Assembly (NCBI GenBank): GCA_004299845.1 | Contig: CP036201.1 | Coordinates: 2,604,001 to 2,668,000 of the forward strand | Direction: 5' to 3' | DNA: 64,000 bases | From: Verrucomicrobia bacterium S94 | GTDB taxonomy: Bacteria > Verrucomicrobiota > Kiritimatiellia > Kiritimatiellales > Pontiellaceae | Part shown: positions 18,801 to 26,664 of the stretch, piece after piece | How positions within the stretch are numbered: the stretch's first letter is position 1 | Layout: every line of letters begins with the position of its first letter | Position numbers and translations under genes: made by a program | Notes under the pieces: generated by a model | Database searches by the model: none | What the model was told of the DNA's origin: nothing | Seen by the model: the letters and a program-made list of their open reading frames with translations, nothing else

Positions 18801-19234
18801 ACAACCATATCCCCATAGACCCCAAGTACGCCCGCATCAACCAGTATTGCATTGTTATCCGCAGAATCCTCAAATCCAACCACCGCATTATTTGCTTCCA
18901 GATAGGAGTCGGCCTGAACCCAGAGCCCATTGTCCGCACCCTCTTCGCCGACATACAGCATCCCGTTCACATCCATCGCCGAAGCCGATTCCAGTGTCAG
19001 CAGGTTGTTCGATGCCGACGATTCCCGGCCGATATAGGTGGTCCCCGCCGAGAGCGCAACTTCATCGGCCACCGTCAGCGTGTTGTCTGCAGCAACCTCC
19101 CCGACCGTCACCGTGGCCGTCCCCAGATCAGCGCTGCTGTTGAGAACCTCGCTGTCTCCGTCATCCACCAGAATCTGCGCCTGAACAACGCCGCACAGTC
19201 CGAGCATACATACAAACAAAACCTTCGATTTCAT
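15887..19234 (-). CDS. Autotransporter with repeat-rich passenger and C-terminal beta-barrel
   Basis: A 1115-residue exported protein. The signal peptide is about residues 1-19, cleaved after VVQA. About 800 residues of short degenerate repeats follow, of the form V-G-x-x-G-x-x-N-x-L-x-V-x-x-G-G, which predicts a right-handed beta-helix passenger. The last 270 residues or so begin FWVKSFGSWGEQDDDGAF and end in VNIEF. A terminal aromatic residue is the outer-membrane insertion signal, and the region fits the autotransporter barrel. Cysteines are nearly absent after the signal peptide. The role (adhesion or surface display) cannot be read from the sequence. It is transcribed on its own, divergent from pyrK. 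Confidence 0.85.
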   Translation of the reverse strand: MKSKVLFVCMLGLCGVVQAQILVDDGDSEVLNSSADLGTATVTVGEVAADNTLTVADEVALSAGTTYIGRESSASNNLLTLESASAMDVNGMLYVGEEGADNGLWVQADSYLEANNAVVGFEDSADNNAILVDAGVLGVYGDMVVGDGGSGNSLVVTNGGTVGANNFLIGVQSDSVGNRVVVDESGLSVGETLAVGYGGSSNRMDILNAAEVSAVTGYVGYAAAANSNLLVVADADLNVEALVVGNVSNRMNLVQVNEGGAVTLDELIIAGTNSFELNDGGTLNVQADFNAATNGFVWNAGGGLNVYGALTGVTGLESNRTLGVHGTWDEAGTIAVGASTSGNQLNITADAVIGSLEVGVGSNAVDNAVAVSGDGAQLVTDSLVLGHASNSNNSVYVSSGGKVVLNAADGLTIAGDNTFTFENGGWLMASNDFTVPANGFVFGEGGTFEVTGALSGMTNALDGSKALLLSGGTWDLGADALSLGATNGGTVLQVTDGGTLTSAGADLGEAGDGNSVLIDHADWNNTGVLSIGETGSMNQLVVTNGGYVSTDNLELGNQGDNNLVRVTDGSLAVSGDAVIGGTGTGNLLVLEGGADYSGGNDFTISGAGNAVQISDTAQLDVTQTLSVSGGGLLQVGDDAVVTAGSYVQDADSVLEFDSVTAATPVLDVASASFESNATIRFTGFVSDADVGITNSRQIVNASSSLLIGGGIDPSILNAEAENGLFDIDMSVVGNDLFIELVRQSLAMSAGFDTNSQMYAVAEEIDSLATGGDQNAANQLEVLGALDSAAQNAQLTQLYDRGAPTYMHMEGVSEAMRQVQNRGVVPDSYWPVGVSGPHFPGEQAQFWVKSFGSWGEQDDDGAFSGYDQSVYGVVVGYDKAFRDLLIGLAGGYSVSKIDQDDGDESESDMGYGILYGSYGSKSWFADASLAYGMGSVENKTGTAFDTESDFDASQFGFYLGGGKELVYRRDTIFLTPTLALSGGNWMQDSYKEKSSDSVVKKVDDYNRWSFKSELGIETVFRKELRNVVLMPEVHAKWLHEFNTDEDSLGYTLDGGTGNYSFGMVSPASDLFELGAAISLWTENKKGTVYEYALGFDGRFGSGYTANILNARVNIEF

Positions 19235-19416
19235 ACAAATCCCCTATTTTATCTGGATAAAAGAAACTGCAAAACGACCTCAATCTGCCGAAATTGCCTT
19301 CATTTTGAAACTTATTTTGCGAGCAGAAAATATACCTCACTTCTTCCTAATAAAGATTAATAACGCTTATCCGCACCGCTTCCATCCTCCGCAACACTTC
19401 CCGATCTTGGAAAAGT

Positions 19417-19445
19417 TTGACCCGCTTCGGCGAAATCCCCATTAT
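19417..19445 (+). promoter_or_regulatory. Possible promoter of pyrK-pyrD with very short leader
   Basis: TTGACC (19417-19422) and CATTAT (19440-19445) are 17 bp apart. Transcription would start only a few bases before the pyrK ATG at 19457. No Shine-Dalgarno sequence is visible before that ATG, which fits a nearly leaderless message. Confidence 0.35.
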
Positions 19446-19456
19446 CCCGCGCTTAT

Positions 19457-20242
19457 ATGAAACAGGAACTCACCAGCGTAATTGAACACGATAATTTCCA
19501 GGGCGAATACCGCATCCTCCGGCTGGCCGCACCGGTCACCGGACCGCAGGTAAAACCCGGACAGTTTCTCGGCCTTCAGGTGCCAAATCTGGGCGAACGC
19601 ATTCTGCGCCGACCGTTCAGTATCTATCAGGCCGATACTTCCGGCGTCGCCGTTCTCTATAAAGCCGTCGGGCGCGGCACCGAAGCTATGGCCAATATTA
19701 AAGCCGGCGACGAAGTCAGTATTATCGGCCCGCTCGGCAACGGCTATCCGGATCCGGATCCCGCCAGAATTCCCGTACTCGTAGCCGGCGGTTACGGCAA
19801 TGCTGCGCTTTACATCCTCGCCCAGCGCATGAAGAAAAAGGGTATCGCCTTCTTCGGCGGCCGTTCCGCCATCGACATTCTGCTCGTAAAGGAATTTGAA
19901 GCGCTCGGCTGGGACGTTCGACCGACGACTGATGATGGTTCGCTCGGTACCAGAGGCCTCGTCACCGACGCTTTCGATCCCTGGGCGGCGGAACAGAACC
20001 TCCAATCCCTGGAAGTGTTCTGCTGCGGCCCCAACCCGATGCTCAAGGCCATCGGCGACCGCGCCATTGAACATAATTTCACTGCATGGCTTTCGATCGA
20101 CCGTCACATGGCCTGCGGCGTCGGCGCCTGCCTCACCTGCGTCATTAAACGCAAAACCGAAGAAGAAAACCAATGGGAATGGTCACGCTGCTGCAAAGAC
20201 GGCCCCATCTATGAATCACGTGAGGTGCTGTGGGATGAGTAA
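19457..20242 (+). CDS. pyrK: Dihydroorotate dehydrogenase electron-transfer subunit
   Basis: A 261-residue FAD/2Fe-2S protein that passes electrons from PyrD to NAD. LRRPFSIYQ (about 50-58) binds FAD, and the GGYGNAALY loop (about 111-119) replaces the usual GGxG nucleotide motif. The iron-sulphur ligands are Cys220, Cys225, Cys228 and Cys245 or Cys246, in MACGVGACLTC and SRCCKDGP. It overlaps pyrD by 8 bp, as expected for a class 1B complex in pyrimidine synthesis. Confidence 0.93.
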   Translation: MKQELTSVIEHDNFQGEYRILRLAAPVTGPQVKPGQFLGLQVPNLGERILRRPFSIYQADTSGVAVLYKAVGRGTEAMANIKAGDEVSIIGPLGNGYPDPDPARIPVLVAGGYGNAALYILAQRMKKKGIAFFGGRSAIDILLVKEFEALGWDVRPTTDDGSLGTRGLVTDAFDPWAAEQNLQSLEVFCCGPNPMLKAIGDRAIEHNFTAWLSIDRHMACGVGACLTCVIKRKTEEENQWEWSRCCKDGPIYESREVLWDE

Positions 20243-21152
20243 ACCGAATCTTGAAATCAAAATCGGTTCCATGACCATGAAAAACCCGGTGACCGTTGCC
20301 TCGGGAACATTCGGTTACGGCCCCGAATATGCCGATCTGGTGAATCTGAATACCCTCGGTGCCATCACGGTTAAAGGCATCTGCCCGGAAGAACACGTGG
20401 GCAATCAGACCCCGCGCACCTTTGAAACGCGCGGCGGCATGCTCAATGCCATCGGCCTGCCCGGCCCCGGTGCGAAAGGTTTTATAGAAAAATACATCCC
20501 GTTCCTGAATCAGTTCAACACCCCCGTCATCGTCAATATCTGGGGAAAAGTCATGGAAGACTACGGCCGGGTTGTCGACATGCTGGATGATGAGGACGGG
20601 ATCGATGCCTACGAAATCAACCTCTCCTGCCCGAACGTTAAAGAAGGCGGTTCCGCTTTCGGTACGGATGTTGCCACCTTTTCAAAAGTGATTGAACTCG
20701 TCCGCGCCAAAACCGGAAAACCGATCATCCCGAAACTCGCACCGAACGTTCCGAACATCGGCGATTTTGCCAAAGCGGCCGAAGACGCCGGCGCGGATGC
20801 CATTGCCATTATGAACACCATGCCGGCCATGGCGATCAATATCGATACGCTGAAACCGGAGCTGGCCAATAAATTCGGCGGCCTTTCGGGACCTCCGATT
20901 AAACCGATTGCCATTAAACTGGTATTCGACGCCTCCCGGGCCTGCAGCATTCCAATCATTGGAATGGGCGGAATTTTCGAACCGGAAGATGCCATCGAAT
21001 TTCTGATTGCCGGTGCAACTGCCGTGGCCGTGGGCACCGCCAACTTTGTCGACCCAACCACCGTCAACCGCGTAATCAACGGCATTGGGGCCTATCTGAC
21101 CGAAAAAGGACACACTTCAGTGTACGACATTGTCGGCACAGTGAAATTATGA
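20235..21152 (+). CDS. pyrD: Dihydroorotate dehydrogenase, class 1B catalytic subunit
   Basis: A 305-residue FMN enzyme that oxidises dihydroorotate to orotate. The ATG at 20235 inside the pyrK end gives the family N-terminus, SKPNLEIKIGSMTMKNPV. NPVTVASGTFGYG is the FMN segment, and Cys132 in EINLSCPNV is the class 1 catalytic base. IIGMGGIFEPEDAIEFLIAGA is the C-terminal phosphate-binding region. The DNA encoding SIPIIG contains an exact TTCCAATCATTGGAA, the only coding copy of the intergenic repeat motif. Confidence 0.95.
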   Translation: MSKPNLEIKIGSMTMKNPVTVASGTFGYGPEYADLVNLNTLGAITVKGICPEEHVGNQTPRTFETRGGMLNAIGLPGPGAKGFIEKYIPFLNQFNTPVIVNIWGKVMEDYGRVVDMLDDEDGIDAYEINLSCPNVKEGGSAFGTDVATFSKVIELVRAKTGKPIIPKLAPNVPNIGDFAKAAEDAGADAIAIMNTMPAMAINIDTLKPELANKFGGLSGPPIKPIAIKLVFDASRACSIPIIGMGGIFEPEDAIEFLIAGATAVAVGTANFVDPTTVNRVINGIGAYLTEKGHTSVYDIVGTVKL

Positions 21153-21383
21153 CAAAAACAATCCGAATTCAGTCAAAAGCCCGCCCTTTCTTCCGAAAAA
21201 AGGAATTCTCCCTTCTCGACAATTGATTTTCACACTCGGAGGTCTGCAGAACCACACCCTCATCCTTTTTAAAGAAAAAGATTTCATTATAGCAGGACAA
21301 GCTTTTTAATGACCTCGCTTCGTTGCACTTTTAACAAAACTGATAGCGTGTAAAGTATTCTAACCACCGAAAAGGGGGAAACT

Positions 21384-22523
21384 ATGATCATGAAATTACT
21401 ATATATTTCATTGCTTGCAACCTGCACAATCACCCAACCACTTCTTGCCAAAACTGATAAGGAAACGATCCCCCCGAAAAAAGTCGCTATCTTTACAGCG
21501 AACAGAGCAGATGCCACATTGAACAGCCAGCTCCCGATCTTCGAGGATATGATTATCGCAGAGGTTACGGACCTTGGCTTTGAAATCATAAGCAGAGAGG
21601 TCACCATTGATGCCGTAGGCAACCTGCTCAAGGACGCCAGGAAAGACAGGCTTGAGGAAGTGCTGGACAGTCAGACTTCTGCCCTCCGTCTGTCACAGAA
21701 CCTCGGTGCGGACTATTTGCTGTTTGCAACACTCATGGGCATGGATGAGGAAAAGCGTCACGTGAACGCCCGCGGCATTGAATACGACAACTACAAGTAT
21801 ACTCTGCGCGCATCCTACCGGGTGCTCGAAGGCAACACCGGCGCTTCGCTGACCTCCGGCATGATGGAACCCAGTCGCACCATCCAACAGACCAGGCATT
21901 CCCACACGACCACCACCGGCATCGTAACCGAACTGCTGGTTCAGGCCAGTAAAGACATGGGGGCCGCTCTAAACAAGACCAACAAAAGCGGCAGCATCAA
22001 AGAGGTGAACGTGGCTGAAGAGCAGGTCACCTTCCAGGTTGTGGTCAGCCTGAATGAGGTCAATTTCCCACAGGCTGAAATTGATGCCGATGGCCATGTA
22101 ACGATTGTAGCGAACAAGGGTACCGTGGAGCCGATGGCTGTACCGGTGGAGCTTGACGGCATGCTGGTCGGAACCACTGGAACCGGTACGATGCTCACTC
22201 CTCTCAAAGCATCGCCCGGACTCCACCGCATACGTCTGGTTCGCGATGATCTTGAACCCTTCGAACGTATGGTGAATATTTATGATGGTATGCAGCTCAA
22301 CATCACCATGCAACTTAATGACAATGGCCTGAAGCGCTGGAAAGAGAAAACCAGGCTGTACACGGAACTCATGCAGCAGACCAAACTCAACGATGCGCAG
22401 GTCGAGCTGATCCGCGGCGAAGCACAGCGCCTGCGCCAATCAGGCTACAAAATCAATCTCAAAATCGATACCGACGAAGGCGTTACGATCGAAAAAAATC
22501 AAAGTCTTTTAAATCAGGATTGA
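21384..22523 (+). CDS. CsgG-like exported protein with PEGA domain
   Basis: A 379-residue exported protein, with signal peptide about 1-22 (cleavage near PLLA). Residues 32-200 have the CsgG/LpoB-like layout: VAIFTANRADATL, then a degradation-resistant alpha/beta segment with LGADYLLFATLMG. A PEGA domain follows (about 251-312, VPVELDGMLVGTTGTGTM), then a helical tail. The ATG at 21384 has AAAGGGGGAAA upstream. It is first in a five-gene operon with other CsgG/LpoB-like envelope genes, so a periplasmic peptidoglycan-linked role is inferred. Confidence 0.65.
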   Translation: MIMKLLYISLLATCTITQPLLAKTDKETIPPKKVAIFTANRADATLNSQLPIFEDMIIAEVTDLGFEIISREVTIDAVGNLLKDARKDRLEEVLDSQTSALRLSQNLGADYLLFATLMGMDEEKRHVNARGIEYDNYKYTLRASYRVLEGNTGASLTSGMMEPSRTIQQTRHSHTTTTGIVTELLVQASKDMGAALNKTNKSGSIKEVNVAEEQVTFQVVVSLNEVNFPQAEIDADGHVTIVANKGTVEPMAVPVELDGMLVGTTGTGTMLTPLKASPGLHRIRLVRDDLEPFERMVNIYDGMQLNITMQLNDNGLKRWKEKTRLYTELMQQTKLNDAQVELIRGEAQRLRQSGYKINLKIDTDEGVTIEKNQSLLNQD

Positions 22524-22540
22524 ACATTAGGAGAAAAAAA

Positions 22541-23398
22541 ATGAGCAAAATTAAACTCGCAGCAACCCTGCTTTTTTACACCGCCGTTTTCTGCGGCACC
22601 ACTCAGGCACAACGCAAAGTACTCGCCGTAGCAGAAGTTAAGATCGCCGATTCAATCAAAAGTTCAGCACAAAAAGATAATACCCTACTGTCGCTTCAGC
22701 GGGTTACGGACGCAATCGACGGACAGTTGATTGATGCGATGAACGGAACCCGGAAATTTGAGCTCACGGCACGTAGCGATCTGGATGCTCTGCTCGAAGA
22801 TGCTGCTTTAACCGGCGATACCATTCAGGCCACCAAAGCCGATTACCTGATTGTTCCCTCCGTGGACGACTTCCAGGATTTCCTTGAAACCATGACCTTC
22901 AGCGGCATCGGTAAAACCGTCAGCAAACGTAAAATACGGCTGGGTATGGTCGCGCGCATCTATGAAGTAAAGACAGGCAAACTTATCGAGTCGGCTAATT
23001 TTCAGCTGGATAACAAACAGATGGAAGACCTGCTTTCCTCCTCCAAAAACGGTTCTTTTTCGGATGAACTGTTGCGCAAAATCGCCCAGCAGATGAGCCT
23101 TCAGGTGGCCAACCGCGTCGTGGACGTAATCTATCCTGCAAAAATCCTGAGCATCACCGGCAAGCAGGCCATGATAAACCGTGGAGACGGAACCGGAATT
23201 ACCGCCGGACAAGTGTGGGAGGTCTTTGCTATCGGCGAAGAAATGATCGATCCTGACACAGGCGAATCACTCGGCGGAAGCGAAATCAAGGTAGGAGAAC
23301 TCAAGATCACCCGAGTGAACCCCAAGTTTTCCATCGGAGTACTCACCGAGGACTTTGGAGTGGTTAAAGGAAGCGTCGTTCGACAGACCATTCAATAA
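22541..23398 (+). CDS. CsgG-family protein with FlgT-C-like end
   Basis: A 285-residue exported protein with signal peptide 1-24 (ends TTQA). The first part, VLAVAEVKIADSIK to ADYLIVPSVDDF, is the CsgG/HfaB-type fold. The last 80 residues or so (ILSITGKQAMINRGDGTGI, then VGELKITRVNPKFSIGVL) resemble the FlgT C-terminal beta domain. The ATG at 22541 follows TAGGAGAAAAAAA, an unusually strong site; an upstream TTG is rejected. It lies 17 bp after the previous gene. Confidence 0.65.
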   Translation: MSKIKLAATLLFYTAVFCGTTQAQRKVLAVAEVKIADSIKSSAQKDNTLLSLQRVTDAIDGQLIDAMNGTRKFELTARSDLDALLEDAALTGDTIQATKADYLIVPSVDDFQDFLETMTFSGIGKTVSKRKIRLGMVARIYEVKTGKLIESANFQLDNKQMEDLLSSSKNGSFSDELLRKIAQQMSLQVANRVVDVIYPAKILSITGKQAMINRGDGTGITAGQVWEVFAIGEEMIDPDTGESLGGSEIKVGELKITRVNPKFSIGVLTEDFGVVKGSVVRQTIQ

Positions 23399-23416
23399 GA
23401 GGAAAAATATTCTATA

Positions 23417-24877
23417 ATGAGAAAATTAATTCAGCTCATTGCGCTGGGTGCTTTAAGCACAGCATTTTTTGGGTGCACAACCTACACCCAGCAAAGTGCA
23501 AAAATCACGGAAGCATGGAATGCCGGCGATGGTGCCCTTGCCGCATCGTTGATCTCCAATAAGGTCGAAAAAGTCGAGGGCAGAAAAGACGAACTGATCT
23601 GGAATCTGGAATACGGAACCATCCTCCAGACGATTGGCAAAATCGAACAGAGCCAAGCCGTTTTCGACCACGCAGAGGATATTATCAATAAATATGAGGA
23701 GGAAGCCAAACTTAGCGCAACAAAAGAAGCGGGAGCACTGCTCACCAACCAGGCCAACCTCCCTTACCGCGGACGCAGCTATGACAAAATCATGGTCAAC
23801 ACCTATAAAGCCCTCAATTACATGCTTCTTGGCGAACATGACAAGGCTCGGGTAGAACTGAACCGCAGCCTTCAGCGGCAGAAGGATGCCGTGGAAGAAA
23901 ACAGCAGGCGTATCGCAAAAATGCAGGAAGAGGCCGAAAAGGCCAAAAACACACCGGACGAAAAGGAGGCGGAAGCCGAAGAAAACACGGAAGACGAAGT
24001 CGCAGACTATGATGTGGACCGCGCGTTGGAAGATCCCAAGTTTTCCGCAGCAGTCGAAGAACAGATGACTCAGCTGGACGAGCGGCTATTGCCTTACGCG
24101 TCCTATGTAAATCCGTTCGCTGTTTTCCTCGACGGCCTCTTCTTCAGCTACCATGCAACCTCCAGCTCCGATTATGAACGCGCCCGCAAATCGTTAGAGC
24201 GGGTCAAAGGAATGTCACCCGGCAAATATATCTCGGAAGACTATGCGATGGTGGAGCGACTGGAAGCCGGTTCCTCAACCAACAGCACAACCTATATCCT
24301 GTTCATGACCGGTTCAGCCCCTTCCAGAGACCAGATCCGGATAGATATCCCTCTGTTTTTGGTCACAGGAGAAATCTCCTATGTCGGAGCGGCTTTCCCT
24401 CGGCTTGAATATCACGACGACTTCATCCCTTCGATATCCACCACGAACTCAGCAGGAGAAGTCCTGACCAGTGAGCTGCTTTGCGATATGGATGCTGTAA
24501 TCAGCAGAGACTTCAAAGATGACTGGCCTGTTGTTCTAACCAAGACTCTTTTGACTTCTGCAACCAAGGCCCTCGCGGCCTATGCCATAGAACAAGCTGC
24601 CGAGGAATCCGGAAACATCTGGGTAAAGATTGGAACCAAGGTCGCAACCGTCGGTTATCAGGCCGGAACCAATATCTCCGACACGCGCACCTGGCAAACC
24701 CTCCCCAAACAGATTTCATACATCCGGATGCCATCGCCCTCCGACGGAAAAATCAACCTTATGGTCGGATCGCGGAATGTCCCGGTTGAAGTTTCCCCCG
24801 GAAAGAACAACATCGTCACCATCCGCTCGGTCAACAGCAGGTCTGCACCCATTGTCGACACCTTTTGCGTTAACTAG
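23417..24877 (+). CDS. COG3014-type lipoprotein with TPR-like N-terminal half
   Basis: A 486-residue lipoprotein with Cys20 in TAFFGC. The N-terminal half is helical and repeat-like (AWNAGDGALAASLI, then IGKIEQSQAVFDHAE). It is interrupted by a very acidic coiled-coil stretch around 160-200. The C-terminal half contains SYHATSSSDYERARKSLERV and a beta-rich end. This matches the uncharacterised family COG3014 as I recall it, which travels with YcfL and LpoB. The function is unknown; outer-membrane anchoring is inferred. Confidence 0.65.
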   Translation: MRKLIQLIALGALSTAFFGCTTYTQQSAKITEAWNAGDGALAASLISNKVEKVEGRKDELIWNLEYGTILQTIGKIEQSQAVFDHAEDIINKYEEEAKLSATKEAGALLTNQANLPYRGRSYDKIMVNTYKALNYMLLGEHDKARVELNRSLQRQKDAVEENSRRIAKMQEEAEKAKNTPDEKEAEAEENTEDEVADYDVDRALEDPKFSAAVEEQMTQLDERLLPYASYVNPFAVFLDGLFFSYHATSSSDYERARKSLERVKGMSPGKYISEDYAMVERLEAGSSTNSTTYILFMTGSAPSRDQIRIDIPLFLVTGEISYVGAAFPRLEYHDDFIPSISTTNSAGEVLTSELLCDMDAVISRDFKDDWPVVLTKTLLTSATKALAAYAIEQAAEESGNIWVKIGTKVATVGYQAGTNISDTRTWQTLPKQISYIRMPSPSDGKINLMVGSRNVPVEVSPGKNNIVTIRSVNSRSAPIVDTFCVN

Positions 24878-24885
24878 GAGAAATT

Positions 24886-25341
24886 ATGAAAAACATAGCA
24901 GGAACCGTCATTGTCGCCTCATCCATCCTCGCATTGTGCGGATGCCGATCTGCCGTCAACAGCACCGAACGCGCAACCCCTAATGCAAGTCCCTCGATCG
25001 TTGAGGACAAACGCATTGAAACCGACTCCTCTCTTGCAGGTAAACTGGCCATTGTTCAGGTTAACGAAGGAGTCGTCAGCGGAGATATGCTACAGATACA
25101 GGTTGTTCTCCAGAACCGGAAATCCAAGTCCATGACCGCAAACTACGCCTTCGAGTGGGTCGACCAGAACGGCATGGTCTTAAATACATCCCAAAACTGG
25201 AAGCCCCTGCAGTTTGCAGGCGGAGAACGCAAAGCGGTCATCGGAGTCGCTCCCACACCGAATGCCGTAGATTTCAGTCTGAAAATCCAGGAACCGCGCC
25301 CATTCTTCAAGCGCAACAACATCAACCCCTTCAAACCATAA
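24886..25341 (+). CDS. YcfL-like lipoprotein (DUF1425)
   Basis: A 151-residue lipoprotein with Cys20 in ALCGC. The core is a small beta-sandwich: LQIQVVLQNRKSKSMTANYAFEWVDQNGM followed by GGERKAVIGVAPTP (two separate stretches of the same domain). E. coli ycfL lies directly upstream of lpoB, the same order as here. It has a good ribosome site (TAGGAGAAATT) and an 8-bp gap to the previous gene. Confidence 0.75.
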   Translation: MKNIAGTVIVASSILALCGCRSAVNSTERATPNASPSIVEDKRIETDSSLAGKLAIVQVNEGVVSGDMLQIQVVLQNRKSKSMTANYAFEWVDQNGMVLNTSQNWKPLQFAGGERKAVIGVAPTPNAVDFSLKIQEPRPFFKRNNINPFKP

Positions 25342-25361
25342 TCGAAAGGATGAATGTTATT

Positions 25362-25964
25362 ATGAACAATAAAAATATCGTAACAGGAGTGCTTGGACTC
25401 ACATCCGCTCTGCTGATCAGCGGATGCGCCACCCAAACAGGCTATATTGAGTCCGGCGGCACAGAAAGCATCGTATCACTGAATAAAATTGATATTCAGG
25501 ACTGGCAAAACGCCGCCGACCAGATGGTCCAATCGTTGCTGACCTCCGGTCGTCTGGAAAACGCCCCGAGACAACCTGCCGTACTGGCCATCAGTCGCAT
25601 CACCAACAACACCCAGCAAATGGTTGATACCGATGCCCTCGTGAAAAAAATCCGCGTTCAGCTCAACAAATCCGGCAAGGTTGTCACAACAACGACAATT
25701 GGCCTGGGCGGAGCAGCGGAAGATCCCCTGGCCAAGAGCCAGGCCGAATATAATGCCTTCATGAACGATGAAAAGCCTGCCGTTGCACAACCCGATTTCA
25801 GCCTCTCCGGAAAGCTGACGGAGTCGCGCACAAATGCGGGACGGAAAAAGCAGGTCACATACGCATTCCATCTTTCCCTCACTCAGATTTCAACCGGTCT
25901 GGCCATCTGGGAAGATGAAGTCGAAATCACTAAACAGGGGAAAAAAAATTCTGTTGGCTGGTAA
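25362..25964 (+). CDS. lpoB: LpoB-like activator of a class A penicillin-binding protein
   Basis: A 200-residue lipoprotein with Cys22 in LLISGC. VLAISRITNNTQQMVDTDALVKKI is seen in parts: the LpoB fold core, then YAFHLSLTQISTGLAIWEDEVEITKQG at the end. Outer-membrane LpoB reaches through peptidoglycan to stimulate PBP1B in enterobacteria. Here the linker after Cys22 is short. The ATG at 25362 is preferred because AAAGGA lies about 11 bases upstream; an ATG four codons earlier overlaps that site. It is the last gene of the operon, followed by a strong terminator. Confidence 0.78.
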   Translation: MNNKNIVTGVLGLTSALLISGCATQTGYIESGGTESIVSLNKIDIQDWQNAADQMVQSLLTSGRLENAPRQPAVLAISRITNNTQQMVDTDALVKKIRVQLNKSGKVVTTTTIGLGGAAEDPLAKSQAEYNAFMNDEKPAVAQPDFSLSGKLTESRTNAGRKKQVTYAFHLSLTQISTGLAIWEDEVEITKQGKKNSVGW

Positions 25965-25988
25965 TTGATCTTACGCTATTAGATAACA

Positions 25989-26024
25989 GCTCTGGGTTAA
26001 GACTTCACCCAGAGCGTTTTTTTT
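25989..26024 (+). terminator. Terminator of the CsgG-LpoB operon
   Basis: GCTCTGGGT and ACCCAGAGC form a 9-bp stem followed by G and eight T. It is 24 bp past the lpoB-like stop codon. Confidence 0.9.
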
Positions 26025-26061
26025 GCACCACAAAGGTATTCCGAAACAGCAGACCCGCGTA

Positions 26062-26664
26062 ATGGCAGACAAACTAGAAAAAAAGATCACCCTACTGCTG
26101 GGCACCTTCTTTGCAGGGGCCGTCTTCTTCTATTCCTTTACCCAACCCTTTCAGCCCGATGCCGTACATTGTGCCATTCCGCAGGAAGCCACGTTTGTTT
26201 TCAAGGCTGAAAACCTTGACGAATTGCTGAACAGTCCCGTCTGCGGGCAGATTGAAAAAGCACTCGGCACCGGCACTTCATTGCGTGCCATTGCGGAGTC
26301 CAATGATTGGATAAATCTGGCGGCAGCTTCTGAAATTGCAGTGGCGGACCTCCCTTTCCGCAGCGCCGGACGGCAGAAAACCTGGGCAGCCTCGAGCTGG
26401 GTCGGCTGGCGCAGTCCGTGGCTGCGATGGAAACTGGAGGCCGCCGAGGGCGGAAAGCTGCAGTTTATGGGCAAGCATGCGGTCTGGCCGGTCTGGACAT
26501 ACGCTGACCCTGAGCTGATTACAGGACTCCATCTGACTTTTGCACTGACCGACAACGTTCTGCTGGCGTGTCTTTCTGAAAATCCAACTGACATTCTCAT
26601 TCTGCTGGACACCTATGATGGTAAACTGGCGGCTTTCAACGAGGAAAAACAATATGATGATTAA
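26062..26664 (+). CDS. Unknown single-pass membrane protein
   Basis: A protein of about 200 residues that I do not recognise. It has one N-terminal membrane helix (about 9-27) and then an exported domain beginning AVHCAIPQEATFVFKAENLDELLNSPVCG. The aromatic-rich middle (AASSWVGWRSPWLRWKLEA) is notable. The start is uncertain: the ATG at 26062 has no clear ribosome site, and a TTG at 26023 would overlap the terminator. It overlaps the next gene by 11 bp, which suggests coupling with the two protease-like genes. It may be the N-terminal part of a longer family member. Confidence 0.5.
   Translation: MADKLEKKITLLLGTFFAGAVFFYSFTQPFQPDAVHCAIPQEATFVFKAENLDELLNSPVCGQIEKALGTGTSLRAIAESNDWINLAAASEIAVADLPFRSAGRQKTWAASSWVGWRSPWLRWKLEAAEGGKLQFMGKHAVWPVWTYADPELITGLHLTFALTDNVLLACLSENPTDILILLDTYDGKLAAFNEEKQYDD

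Noticed and set aside
20950-20964. Exact TTCCAATCATTGGAA inside pyrD as a functional repeat site
   Set aside because: It encodes the conserved IPIIGMGG segment in frame, so codon constraint explains most of it. It is the only coding copy seen.
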